This document shows, piece after piece, positions 1-7,326 of a stretch of DNA of 15,452 nucleotides. Positions within the stretch are counted from its first letter, which is position 1; each line of letters starts with the position of its first letter. The notes beneath the pieces were generated by a model. The model worked only from the letters and a program-made list of their open reading frames with translations. It was not told the DNA's origin and made no database searches. The position numbers were made by a program, and so were the translations under genes. The stretch is from a bacterium (GTDB lineage: Bacteria; Bacteroidota; Bacteroidia; Bacteroidales; Muribaculaceae): NCBI GenBank assembly GCA_004561555.1, contig SFVH01000037.1, positions 1 to 15,452 on the forward strand, written 5' to 3'.

Positions 1-679
1 ATGATGCTTCCAGAGGTACTGATTGCCAAGCTTGCAGGGGTTCCCATAAGAATTGTGCATTCTGGAAGTTCCCAGAATATAACGTTGTAACAATAGAGTG
101 GTCAATATTCACAAAACTTTGGGGAACAAACCCATAGATTCTACCATTAACGTAGCAATTAGATATCAAAAGCCTATTTGTCAAATTATCTCTACCATAA
201 ATACCATTATTAAAACGACATTGGTTAAAAACAACATTCTCAGAGTAATAATAAAAAGTTACAGTATAGCCCAAATAGCATCTTCGTATCAAGGCGTTCT
301 TAATTTGACCGCGAAAATACACATAACTGTTAGTGCTCACGCCTTCCATATAAAAACCATCGAGGACGTTACCATCCTTACCAATATTCCATTCTCCATC
401 AATCAGAGTTCGGGGTGTGTTTGTTTCGGCGTTGTCTTCAAAGCCTACGCCATAGATGGTAATTGCTTTTTCTATTGTTACCGGCTTAAACGTGCCTGAA
501 CTCAAGTTTATCACATCGCCTTCAGCAGCGTTGGCATAAGCCTGCTGGAGTCCTGTATTACCTTTGTAAATACTTATTTGATCCCCATGCTGAAGGATTG
601 CGCTTGTTTCGTCTGTGCTTTGAGCAGTGGCAACTATTGAGCCGCACAGCGCGAGGATTGAAAAAAGAATTTTTTTCAT
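1..679 (-). CDS. Secreted beta-helix protein, partial (3' end beyond window)
   Basis: An open frame runs on the minus strand from the ATG at 677-679 to the left edge without a stop, giving 226 residues; the C-terminus is outside the window. The N-terminus (MKKILFSILALCGSIVATAQ) is a classic signal peptide, with likely cleavage after ATAQ. The mature part has the periodic short strands and Asn/Gly turns of right-handed parallel beta-helix (pectin-lyase-like) proteins, including GDVINLSSGTF (residues 54-64) and AITIYGVGFE (72-81). It is a clear paralog of the gene just upstream (724-1677), with the same signal peptide and colinear blocks offset by one residue. The 44-bp gap between them and the lack of an obvious separate promoter suggest co-transcription. 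It is probably an exported or cell-surface protein; there is no catalytic signature, so enzyme activity should not be assumed. The fold is inferred from sequence pattern. Confidence 0.8.
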   Translation of the reverse strand, partial: MKKILFSILALCGSIVATAQSTDETSAILQHGDQISIYKGNTGLQQAYANAAEGDVINLSSGTFKPVTIEKAITIYGVGFEDNAETNTPRTLIDGEWNIGKDGNVLDGFYMEGVSTNSYVYFRGQIKNALIRRCYLGYTVTFYYYSENVVFNQCRFNNGIYGRDNLTNRLLISNCYVNGRIYGFVPQSFVNIDHSIVTTLYSGNFQNAQFLWEPLQAWQSVPLEAS

Positions 680-723
680 AATACTACTGGATTTTTATTA
701 TTAATTTTTTATTTATTCTCTTG

Positions 724-1677
724 TTATTTTGTATAGGTGACATTGAGATTATTACCGCTAACGGTGGTGGTTACGTTCTTTAAAGCAATTGAATTGGGCA
801 CCTTGCTCCAACCATATCTGATGCCAACCTCTTGACCATCGGTACCTATCCATGTTTCGGGTTGCTGTAGTTCGAAGGTCCGGGTGGGAGTATATTCGTC
901 ACTCCCCATTCCTTCTTCTACATCAGTAAAGACATTACTCGGATTCACTTCCCAGCAATCTGTAAATGTATTTGAGCCATTGTTTTCGATTTTTTTATAG
1001 ATGATACATTTTGTTACAGTTGCTCCGTGAGCATCTTTGAATGCGTCATAATTTAAAAAGATGCTGTTGGTGCATGTGCATCTCCCGACACACCACTCAA
1101 CAATACAATGGTCAAGCGTAACAGTGCTGCCGGCACCAAATCTGTTAATACTGCCTCTGGAATGGCTGTTTTTAATAAGGCAATTTATAGATTGTTCGTC
1201 CATACTTTTTACATCATACATTTGACAGTTGGAAATCGTCGAGTTTGTGTTTCTGGACAATGTTATTTCGTTTAAAACTTGACACTTATTCAGCACAAAG
1301 CCCTCCAAGTGAGCAACTGCCGTGAGTTGATGTGTGTATATCCCTTCAATGTGAACATTTGCAAGGGTTTGTCCCGAAACTCCAATTTTCAGAGTTCCGA
1401 TAAGAGATGTTTTTTGCGTGCCGGTTTCATTGTTATATTCAAATCCGGCGCCATACAGCGAGATGGACTTAGTAATATCCGCAATGTTGAAGGTGCCTGC
1501 CGAAAGTGTAATCACATCACCATCAACAGCCGCTGCATTTGCATTGACAAAGGCGTTTCTGCCCGTGAATACTTGCGTCTCGCCGTCATGGTGAAGCACG
1601 GCGGTCTGGAGTTCATTCTGCGCTCCTACCGACAATGTGCTGCAGAGCGCGATGATTGTAAATAGTATTTTTTTCAT
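724..1677 (-). CDS. Secreted right-handed beta-helix repeat protein
   Basis: This 317-residue exported protein has a signal peptide (MKKILFTIIALCSTLSVGAQ), then GDVITLSAGTF (residues 53-63) and SISLYGAGFE (71-80), the first coils of a pectin-lyase-like parallel beta-helix. The middle repeats short strand-turn units with many Asn, Thr and Cys residues. The C-terminal quarter carries the PTRTFELQQPETWIGTDG segment and a short Ser/Thr/Asn tail (VTTTVSGNNLNV), seen in Bacteroidales surface beta-helix proteins as I recall them. No lipobox and no catalytic residues were recognised. It is the first gene of a tandem pair with the paralog at 1-679, and has a well-formed promoter at 1740-1770. A divergently placed AraC-type regulator and a direct repeat lie upstream, so control by that regulator is plausible but inferred. 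A role in adhesion or glycan binding is possible and unproven. Confidence 0.8.
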   Translation of the reverse strand: MKKILFTIIALCSTLSVGAQNELQTAVLHHDGETQVFTGRNAFVNANAAAVDGDVITLSAGTFNIADITKSISLYGAGFEYNNETGTQKTSLIGTLKIGVSGQTLANVHIEGIYTHQLTAVAHLEGFVLNKCQVLNEITLSRNTNSTISNCQMYDVKSMDEQSINCLIKNSHSRGSINRFGAGSTVTLDHCIVEWCVGRCTCTNSIFLNYDAFKDAHGATVTKCIIYKKIENNGSNTFTDCWEVNPSNVFTDVEEGMGSDEYTPTRTFELQQPETWIGTDGQEVGIRYGWSKVPNSIALKNVTTTVSGNNLNVTYTK

Positions 1678-1739
1678 ATAAAATAGATGATTGATTATTG
1701 GCTATTAAGTCTGGTTTTAGGGGGTAATATGATTGAAGA

Positions 1740-1770
1740 CAAATTTATTATATTGCAAATTGCGATCAAA
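1740..1770 (-). promoter_or_regulatory. Promoter of the beta-helix gene pair
   Basis: On the minus strand TTTG (1770-1767) is followed by exactly 19 bases and then TAAATTTG (1747-1740), a full match to the Bacteroidetes primary-sigma consensus TTTG-N19-TAnnTTTG. Transcription would start near 1733, leaving a leader of about 55 bases before the ATG at 1677. Confidence 0.75.
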
Positions 1771-1787
1771 GAATTATATAGAAAAGG

Positions 1788-1829
1788 TTGTGCTATATCG
1801 TACATGGATTGTGCCATATCGTATATTTA
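1788..1829. repeat. Two-copy direct repeat, 21-bp period, candidate operator
   Basis: Two adjacent 21-bp units (1788-1808 and 1809-1829) share TTGTGCYATATCGTAYAT, differing in the first 18 bases only at the two pyrimidine positions. The repeat lies 18 bp upstream of the TTTG box of the beta-helix promoter and about 65 bp upstream of the -7 box for the AraC gene. Direct half-sites about two helical turns apart are the usual arrangement for AraC-family operators (the ara I1/I2 sites of E. coli are the model). Binding by the neighbouring regulator is inference. Confidence 0.6.
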
Positions 1830-1876
1830 ACATTTATTTGGTAGTTTCGAGGCTTTTACAGCCATATTCGCGCCAC

Positions 1877-1902
1877 TTGTATCTATTATTTGACTATCTT
1901 TG
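1877..1902 (+). promoter_or_regulatory. Probable promoter of the AraC-type regulator gene
   Basis: TATCTTTG at 1895-1902 matches the -7 consensus TAnnTTTG exactly. The best upstream box is TTG at 1877-1879, only 15 bp away instead of about 19, so the -33 part is weak. A start site near 1909 would leave a 76-base leader before the GTG at 1985 and excludes translation from the earlier part of the open frame. Confidence 0.5.
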
Positions 1903-1984
1903 TAGAAAGAGTCGCGAGTTTCGTAGCATCGCTCCCCTATTCGCATCCTCTCGAAAAACAATTGAAACAAACCAAATTCTTAGC

Positions 1985-3100
1985 GTGATTCATCTGATAG
2001 CATCTTTTCTTCCGTTGGCAGTGTGCGCTTTCTGGTCGGTTGCAATTGCCATCACTCTCAGGGAGCGTGGCAATAGAGTAGCCCATCGCCAGCTGTTGCT
2101 GTGGTCTATTACCGCCACGTTGCTCTACGCTGGGCATTTCTTTTTCTTCAACCGTGTAATAAATGTGATTCCTGTGAGCGACACCATCTATGTAGTTAGC
2201 AACCTACTGGTGTATCCGCTCTATCTCCACTATATTACGGTACTTACCGAGGGGAAGGCGAATCGTTGTCATCTCAGGTTTATTATGCTTCCATCCATGG
2301 TTTTCGGCATTATTGTGGCGGCATTGTATGTGATGATGAGCGATGATGAATGTAGGCTGTTTGTTGACACATATTTATATCAAAACTCTATGCAAGGGCT
2401 CTCCGGGATTCCCTTGGTGCAGGCTGTGGTGCATCATGTGGCGAAAATTCTCTTTGCCATTGGTGTATTGGTAGTGCTTTTTGCGGGTATCCGTAGCATA
2501 CGCCGATACAACAGGCTCATCGACTCCATCTATGCCGACAACGACGACAAGCGTCTATACGGCATCACCACCATACTGTTGCTGATGGTGCTGACTGGAA
2601 TGGTGTCGTTTATGGTGAATATCATTGGGCGCTTTGTGTTTCTCGACTCCGCGATTCCCTTAGCGCTGCTTTCTTGTCTCTTCAGCGGACTTCTTTATAT
2701 GCTTTGCTACCGCGGTTTTATTCAGCAGTTCTCGTTTGCCGACATCGCACAAGAAGAGCGCGACGAGATAGCAGAAGCTTTATCACAAAAAGTGAATTTG
2801 CACCTATTGCAGAAAGTCGACGACGAACGGCTATACCTAAAACCCGGGCTTACACTTGCCGAATTGGCACAACAACTCGGTACCAATCGCACCATGCTCT
2901 CGAAGATAATCAACCAAGAGACAGGAATGCCATTTGCAGAGTTTATCAACCGCAAGCGCATTGCCTACTTCATACGATTGGCAAAAGAAAATCCAGAAGT
3001 GCGTAAGCAAGACCTGGCAGAACAAGCAGGTTACACCTCAATGCGCTCATTCTATCGCAACTACAATCTCTACAGCGATTACCACGAAATTCCGGAATAA
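1985..3100 (+). CDS. Membrane-anchored AraC-family transcriptional regulator (7TM-AraC)
   Basis: The protein has about seven predicted membrane helices, roughly residues 4-25, 36-55, 64-85 and 99-118, then three around the segments KILFAIGVLVVLFAGI, ITTILLLMVLTGMVSF and PLALLSCLFSGLLYML. A cytoplasmic AraC/XylS DNA-binding domain follows at residues 289-368, with first helix-turn-helix LTLAELAQQLGTNRTMLSKI and the second around DLAEQAGYTSMRSFYRNY. This layout is common in Bacteroidetes and suggests a membrane sensor that binds DNA directly. The frame is open from 1733, but a promoter at 1895-1902 lies inside it, there is no in-frame ATG before the first helix, and GTG at 1985 opens directly on that helix; I prefer GTG (371 residues). 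The last residues (SDYHEIPE) do not resemble the usual TPxEFR end of the family, which appears in the next frame. The adjacent repeat and beta-helix genes are likely targets. Confidence 0.75.
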   Translation: MIHLIASFLPLAVCAFWSVAIAITLRERGNRVAHRQLLLWSITATLLYAGHFFFFNRVINVIPVSDTIYVVSNLLVYPLYLHYITVLTEGKANRCHLRFIMLPSMVFGIIVAALYVMMSDDECRLFVDTYLYQNSMQGLSGIPLVQAVVHHVAKILFAIGVLVVLFAGIRSIRRYNRLIDSIYADNDDKRLYGITTILLLMVLTGMVSFMVNIIGRFVFLDSAIPLALLSCLFSGLLYMLCYRGFIQQFSFADIAQEERDEIAEALSQKVNLHLLQKVDDERLYLKPGLTLAELAQQLGTNRTMLSKIINQETGMPFAEFINRKRIAYFIRLAKENPEVRKQDLAEQAGYTSMRSFYRNYNLYSDYHEIPE

Positions 3101-3391
3101 GAAAAGCGATAACTACCAGTCGAAACGACATCACAACCAAACAAAAGCAAGTACTCCTACCTACACAAATATATATGACTATTATGGAAAAATAACAATA
3201 CAAATATGCTGTATAACATATCCCCTGGTTTCGTTACTTTTTGGTGTTTAAAATGTCAAAAAATGGAGCAAAAATAACGAGAATGTATCTCAGTAGATAC
3301 ATCCTCGTAAAAAATAGCATTCAGGTCTTCCTGTCAAATAATTTGTAACCTATTTTATGAATATCATCACTTAATTTATTAGCGAGAAACC
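3101..3391. other. Intergenic region between regulator gene and rfb operon
   Basis: This A/T-rich stretch of about 290 bases has no credible gene. It holds an isolated hairpin at 3277-3308, and the rfbA promoter follows at 3392-3421. No recognisable transcription terminator with a T tract was seen on the plus strand after the regulator gene. Confidence 0.6.
3277..3308. repeat. Isolated hairpin-forming inverted repeat
   Basis: ACGAG-A-ATGTATCT and AGATACAT-C-CTCGT form a 13-pair stem with a single A/C mismatch around the tetraloop CAGT. On the plus strand the 3' side is followed by A residues, so it is not a standard terminator for the regulator gene; on the minus strand it is followed by TATTTTTG, which fits a terminator better, but no minus-strand gene ends here. 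It may be an mRNA 3'-end structure or a protein-binding palindrome. Confidence 0.55.
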
Positions 3392-3421
3392 TTGTTATCT
3401 GAAAAAATAACTTTACCTTTG
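3392..3421 (+). promoter_or_regulatory. Promoter of the rfbACDB operon
   Basis: TTG (3392-3394), 19 bases, then TACCTTTG (3414-3421) matches the Bacteroidetes consensus. A start site near 3428 leaves only about 17 bases before the ATG at 3445, and rules out the in-frame GTG at 3421, whose G is part of the -7 box. Confidence 0.75.
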
Positions 3422-3444
3422 TGAGAAAATCATTATTAGAAACA

Positions 3445-4329
3445 ATGAAAGGAATTGTACTTGCAGGAGGCTCCGGCACGCGATTATTTCCGATTACCAA
3501 AGGAGTGAGCAAGCAATTGCTCCCCATCTATGATAAGCCTATGGTTTATTACCCCATTTCTGTGCTTATGAATGCCGGTATACGCGATATCCTTATCATT
3601 TCTACCCCTGAAGATATGCTGTCGTTTCAGCGTTTGCTGGGCGACGGTAGCGATTTTGGTGTGCACTTTTCCTATGCCGTTCAGCCAAGCCCCGACGGAT
3701 TGGCTCAGGCATTTATCATTGGAGAGGAGTTTATTGGCAATGATTCGGTGTGCTTGGTGCTCGGAGACAACCTCTTTCATGGGATGGGCTTTCCCGACTT
3801 CTTAAAGCAAGCGGTAGACAACGTGGAGCAACGAGGAGAAGCCACCATCTTCGGATATTGGGTTGACGACCCCGAACGCTACGGAGTGGTGGAATATGAT
3901 GCCTTCGGTCATTGCCTTTCGATTGAGGAAAAGCCGATTCACCCCAAGTCGAACTACGCTGTTGTAGGATTGTATTTTTACCCTAATTCGGTGGTCGATA
4001 TAGCCAAGAATATAAAGCCCTCGGCGCGGGGCGAGCTCGAAATCACTTCGGTCAATCAAGAATATCTCCGTCGGGGCAGCTTAAAAGTGTGTAAATTAGG
4101 GAAGGGCTTTGCCTGGCTCGACACCGGCACCCACGACTCCCTTGCCGATGCGTCGATTTTTGTGGAGGTGATTGAAAAGCGACAGGGTTTGAAAGTGGGA
4201 TGCTTGGAGGCTGTGGCTTTTCGCAAAGGTTGGATTACCAAGGAGAAGATGCAAACACTTGCAGCGCCTATGATTAAAAATCAGTATGGGCAATATCTTT
4301 TGAAAGTAATCAAAGAATTGGATGCTTAA
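3445..4329 (+). CDS. rfbA: Glucose-1-phosphate thymidylyltransferase RfbA (RmlA)
   Basis: This cytoplasmic enzyme joins glucose-1-phosphate and dTTP to make dTDP-glucose, the first and usually feedback-controlled step to dTDP-L-rhamnose. The 294-residue product has normal length for the family. The nucleotide-binding loop LAGGSGTRLFP (residues 6-16) with K23 in VSKQLLP, the metal-binding LGDN (105-108), EEKP (159-162), GELEIT (194-199) and WLDTGT (222-227) are all present. The ATG at 3445 is chosen because an earlier in-frame GTG overlaps the promoter. It is the first gene of rfbACDB, with only two bases before rfbC. All key residues seem intact, so the enzyme should be active. Confidence 0.97.
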   Translation: MKGIVLAGGSGTRLFPITKGVSKQLLPIYDKPMVYYPISVLMNAGIRDILIISTPEDMLSFQRLLGDGSDFGVHFSYAVQPSPDGLAQAFIIGEEFIGNDSVCLVLGDNLFHGMGFPDFLKQAVDNVEQRGEATIFGYWVDDPERYGVVEYDAFGHCLSIEEKPIHPKSNYAVVGLYFYPNSVVDIAKNIKPSARGELEITSVNQEYLRRGSLKVCKLGKGFAWLDTGTHDSLADASIFVEVIEKRQGLKVGCLEAVAFRKGWITKEKMQTLAAPMIKNQYGQYLLKVIKELDA

Positions 4330-4331
4330 AA

Positions 4332-4904
4332 ATGAATGTTATTGAGACAGACATACCCGGAGTGGTAGTGATAGAGCCTCGCATTTTTAAAGACGAAAGA
4401 GGCTATTTTTTTGAGGCGTTTAATGAGCGCGAATTTGCAGAGAAAGTGCGACCGGTGCATTTCGTGCAAGACAATGAGAGTCGTTCGGTGAAAGGCGTAG
4501 TGAGAGGGTTGCACTTTCAAAAGCCTCCTTATGCTCAGAGCAAGCTGGTGAGAGTGGTGAAGGGTGAGGTGCTTGATGTGGCAGTCGACATTCGCAAAGG
4601 GTCGCCCACATTCGGCAAATATGTGGCAGTAAAACTTTCCGCCGACAATCACCTACAGGTTTTCATTCCTCGCGGTTTTGCCCACGGCTTCTGTGTGTTG
4701 AGCGATGAGGCTGTGTTTCAGTATAAATGTGACAACTACTATGCGCCTCAGAGCGAGGCTGCAGTGGCTTGGGATGATACCGAGGTGGCTGTGGATTGGC
4801 AATTACCTTTGGAGAGCATAATCCTTTCTGATAAGGATAGAAATCATCCTTCTTTGCGTGAAGCCGATATCCCCTTTACTATAAATCATAATCTTTACGA
4901 ATAA
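4332..4904 (+). CDS. rfbC: dTDP-4-dehydrorhamnose 3,5-epimerase RfbC (RmlC)
   Basis: The enzyme inverts C3 and C5 of dTDP-4-keto-6-deoxyglucose, the third step of the pathway. The 190-residue cupin-fold protein shows the substrate-binding QDN (46-48), RGLHFQ (58-63) with the catalytic base His61, IPRGFAHGF (112-120), Tyr131, the likely acid, and SDKD (166-169) with Asp169, which pairs with the catalytic His in characterised RmlC enzymes. The gene starts two bases after the rfbA stop, and its TAA stop overlaps the ATG of rfbD by one base, so translational coupling is likely. Residue roles are transferred from the known family. Confidence 0.97.
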   Translation: MNVIETDIPGVVVIEPRIFKDERGYFFEAFNEREFAEKVRPVHFVQDNESRSVKGVVRGLHFQKPPYAQSKLVRVVKGEVLDVAVDIRKGSPTFGKYVAVKLSADNHLQVFIPRGFAHGFCVLSDEAVFQYKCDNYYAPQSEAAVAWDDTEVAVDWQLPLESIILSDKDRNHPSLREADIPFTINHNLYE

Positions 4905-5761
4905 TGAATATTCTTGTCACAGGAGCTAACGGGCAGTTGGGTAATGAAATGCAACGTGTGGCGATGCTGTCGGCACACCATTACACATTTACCGATGTCG
5001 ATACGCTCGACATTTGCGACCTTGACGCTGTGAGAGCGATGGTGGCGCAAGTCAAAGCCGACGTGATTGTTAATTGCGCCGCATATACTAATGTTGACAA
5101 GGCAGAAACCGACAGCGAATGTGCTGACAGGATTAATCATCTTGCAGTAAACAATCTTGCCGTTGCTGCTTGCGAGGCAGACGCTACTCTTATACATATT
5201 TCCACCGACTATGTGTTTCCCGGCACCTCTTCCACACCATACAATGAAGATTGCCCTACACAGCCACTTGGTGTGTATGGAGCAACAAAGCTCGCAGGCG
5301 AATTGGCGGTAAAGGCGTCAGGATGCAAATATATTATTATTCGTACGGCGTGGCTTTATTCAGTTTATGGCAATAATTTCGTAAAAACCATGCGCCGACT
5401 CACTGCCGAACGCCCGACACTGAATGTGGTGTTTGACCAAGTGGGGACACCAACCTATGCCGGCGACCTTGCTGATGTGATTGCTACGATAATCAATGAC
5501 AAAAAGCTTTGTCATACCGGTGTGTATCATTTTTCGAATGAGGGCGTTTGCTCATGGTATGACTTCGCAGTGGCTATCGCCTCCCTTTCCGGCAACGATT
5601 GCCTTATTAAGCCTATACGGTCGGAAGACTATCCCACGGCAGCGGCTCGTCCGCATTTTTCCGTGCTTGACAAAGCGAAAATACGCAACACTTTCGGAGT
5701 GACAATACCCCATTGGTATGCCTCATTAGTAAAATGTATCAACCAACTTGACCGAAAATGA
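4904..5761 (+). CDS. rfbD: dTDP-4-dehydrorhamnose reductase RfbD (RmlD)
   Basis: This short-chain dehydrogenase-like enzyme reduces dTDP-4-keto-L-rhamnose with NAD(P)H to dTDP-L-rhamnose, the last step. The 285-residue product begins directly with the Rossmann nucleotide-binding motif GANGQLG (residues 7-13), and has the catalytic set Thr101 (in STD), Tyr125 and Lys129 (YGATK). One small departure is TDYVFPG (101-107), where many homologs have TDYVFDG; the change is not in a catalytic residue. The gene overlaps rfbC by one base and rfbB by four bases (ATGA), typical of tightly coupled translation. Confidence 0.97.
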   Translation: MNILVTGANGQLGNEMQRVAMLSAHHYTFTDVDTLDICDLDAVRAMVAQVKADVIVNCAAYTNVDKAETDSECADRINHLAVNNLAVAACEADATLIHISTDYVFPGTSSTPYNEDCPTQPLGVYGATKLAGELAVKASGCKYIIIRTAWLYSVYGNNFVKTMRRLTAERPTLNVVFDQVGTPTYAGDLADVIATIINDKKLCHTGVYHFSNEGVCSWYDFAVAIASLSGNDCLIKPIRSEDYPTAAARPHFSVLDKAKIRNTFGVTIPHWYASLVKCINQLDRK

Positions 5762-6840
5762 ATAAATTCTCGAGAACAATAGTGATTACCGGTGGTGCCG
5801 GATTTATCGGCTCTCACGTGGTGCGACTTTTTGTGAATAAATATCCCGACTATCGCATTATTAATCTTGATTTGCTCACCTATGCCGGCAACCTCGCCAA
5901 TCTGAGCGATGTAGAGCATAAGGAGAATTATGAATTTGTGAAGATGGATATTTGCGATTATGACAATGTGTTACGCCTTTTTGAGAGTCAACATGTCGAC
6001 GGCATTATTCATCTGGCAGCAGAGAGCCATGTGGACCGCTCGATAAAAGACCCGTTTTTGTTTGCTCGCACTAATGTGATGGGTACATTGTCGCTTCTGC
6101 AAGCGGCTAAAACGGCTTGGCTCAACACTCCTGAGGGTTTCGAGGGAAAGCGGTTTTATCATATTTCTACCGATGAAGTGTATGGTGCACTTGAAATCGG
6201 TGGCGGTCTATTTACCGAAACCACGCCCTATTCGCCCCATTCGCCTTATTCGGCATCCAAGGCTTCGAGCGACCATTTTGTGCGTGCGTTTCACGACACC
6301 TACGGGATGCCTACCATTGTGACCAACTGCTCTAACAACTATGGTCCTTATCAATTTCCCGAGAAACTGATACCGTTGTTTATCAACAATATACGTCATC
6401 GTCGTCAATTGCCGGTGTATGGCAAAGGCGAGAATGTGCGCGATTGGCTTTATGTAGAAGACCATGCTCGTGCCATCGACTTGATTTTTCATAAAGGTAA
6501 AACTGCAGACTCCTACAATATTGGAGGATTTAACGAATGGCGCAACATCGACATCGTGCGACTTTTGGTGGCTACCGTCGACCGGCTGCTTGGTCGTAAG
6601 GAGGGCGAAGACCTGGATTTGATAACCTTTGTCACCGACCGTCAAGGGCATGACCTCCGTTATGCCATCGATTCCACAAAACTCAAGTCAGAGTTGGGAT
6701 GGGAGCCTTCGTTGCAATTTGAAGAAGGTATCGAGAAGACCGTGCGCTGGTATCTCGAAAATGAGCAGTGGCTAAATAGTGTCACCTCGGGCGATTATGA
6801 GCAGTATTATGCCCGTATGTATGGCGATAAAAAATGTTGA
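5758..6840 (+). CDS. rfbB: dTDP-glucose 4,6-dehydratase RfbB (RmlB)
   Basis: The enzyme converts dTDP-glucose to dTDP-4-keto-6-deoxyglucose with a tightly bound NAD+, the second pathway step. The 360-residue protein has the NAD-binding GGAGFIGS (12-19), LAAESHVDRS (86-95), the catalytic Thr138-Asp139-Glu140 in STDEVYG, the Tyr164/Lys168 pair (YSASK) and the substrate-side NCSNNYGPYQFPEKLIP segment. All expected residues are present. It is the last gene of the operon. Its TGA lies one base from the stop of a gene on the opposite strand, so the transcript must end inside or beyond that convergent operon. Confidence 0.97.
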   Translation: MNKFSRTIVITGGAGFIGSHVVRLFVNKYPDYRIINLDLLTYAGNLANLSDVEHKENYEFVKMDICDYDNVLRLFESQHVDGIIHLAAESHVDRSIKDPFLFARTNVMGTLSLLQAAKTAWLNTPEGFEGKRFYHISTDEVYGALEIGGGLFTETTPYSPHSPYSASKASSDHFVRAFHDTYGMPTIVTNCSNNYGPYQFPEKLIPLFINNIRHRRQLPVYGKGENVRDWLYVEDHARAIDLIFHKGKTADSYNIGGFNEWRNIDIVRLLVATVDRLLGRKEGEDLDLITFVTDRQGHDLRYAIDSTKLKSELGWEPSLQFEEGIEKTVRWYLENEQWLNSVTSGDYEQYYARMYGDKKC

Positions 6841-6841
6841 T

Positions 6842-7321
6842 TTAGCGCACAATTACTTTCACGTCGTAAGAAAGAAGTGAGTAGGTGATGTCGTAGGGTG
6901 TGGCGGCACGGCGCGGTTTTCGTGAAGCATAATAATAGAACTTATGTTGTCGGTCAAATGAGCGTATTAACACTTGTCTCGTTTCTCCGGCAGGGATGTC
7001 GCAATCCACTTCGTAGATTTCCTCGTGAAGCATCTCTGCAGTTTCGGTATAGGTGTATGAAAATTTCAGCGATAAGCGAGAAAGATGAAACGGGGTGTTG
7101 TTGGTAACGAAAAATGACTCGTTGGCATCGCTGAGTGTCTTGTCGTAGCCCGAAAGCACTATTTTGTCGGCATAGAGGGTAGTGTCGGCATCGCAGGTGC
7201 GGCGCAGCTCGGTGATGGTGGCTGAAGTGGCTACTTTTCCACGCAAAGTGTTGGTCTTAGCCGTGGCTATGAAAGCCGTCAGTGAGATTGCAATGATGCA
7301 AAGAGATGCTGTTGTGCGCAT
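6842..7321 (-). CDS. Small exported protein of unknown function (159 aa)
   Basis: The N-terminus (MRTTASLCIIAISLTAFIATA) is a signal peptide, so the protein is likely periplasmic or envelope-associated. The mature part looks like one small beta-sandwich: FFVTNNTPFHLSRLSLKFSY, then CDIPAGETRQVLI near residues 108-120, a strand-turn pattern resembling FxLYD-type domains, although I cannot assign it with confidence. The SFDRQHKFYYYASRKPRRAATPYD segment near the C-terminus is highly polar and aromatic. It is the last gene of the five-gene minus-strand operon, five bases after its upstream neighbour. Its stop codon is one base from that of rfbB. No function can be stated. Confidence 0.75.
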   Translation of the reverse strand: MRTTASLCIIAISLTAFIATAKTNTLRGKVATSATITELRRTCDADTTLYADKIVLSGYDKTLSDANESFFVTNNTPFHLSRLSLKFSYTYTETAEMLHEEIYEVDCDIPAGETRQVLIRSFDRQHKFYYYASRKPRRAATPYDITYSLLSYDVKVIVR

Positions 7322-7326
7322 AACGA

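Noticed and set aside
98..499. Plus-strand open frame of 133 residues opposite the first beta-helix gene.
   Set aside because: It lies wholly within a minus-strand gene with a clear signal peptide and paralog, and its product resembles no known family.
1733..1984. Upstream extension of the regulator reading frame to 1733.
   Set aside because: It has a promoter-like TATCTTTG at 1895-1902 inside it, no ATG near the first helix, and the direct repeat also lies within it; it looks like non-coding control DNA that happens to be open.
3277..3421. Invertible promoter like those of Bacteroides capsule loci.
   Set aside because: The inverted repeat at 3277-3308 has its two arms only four bases apart, and I saw no matching arm on the far side of the rfb promoter, so no invertible segment is present.
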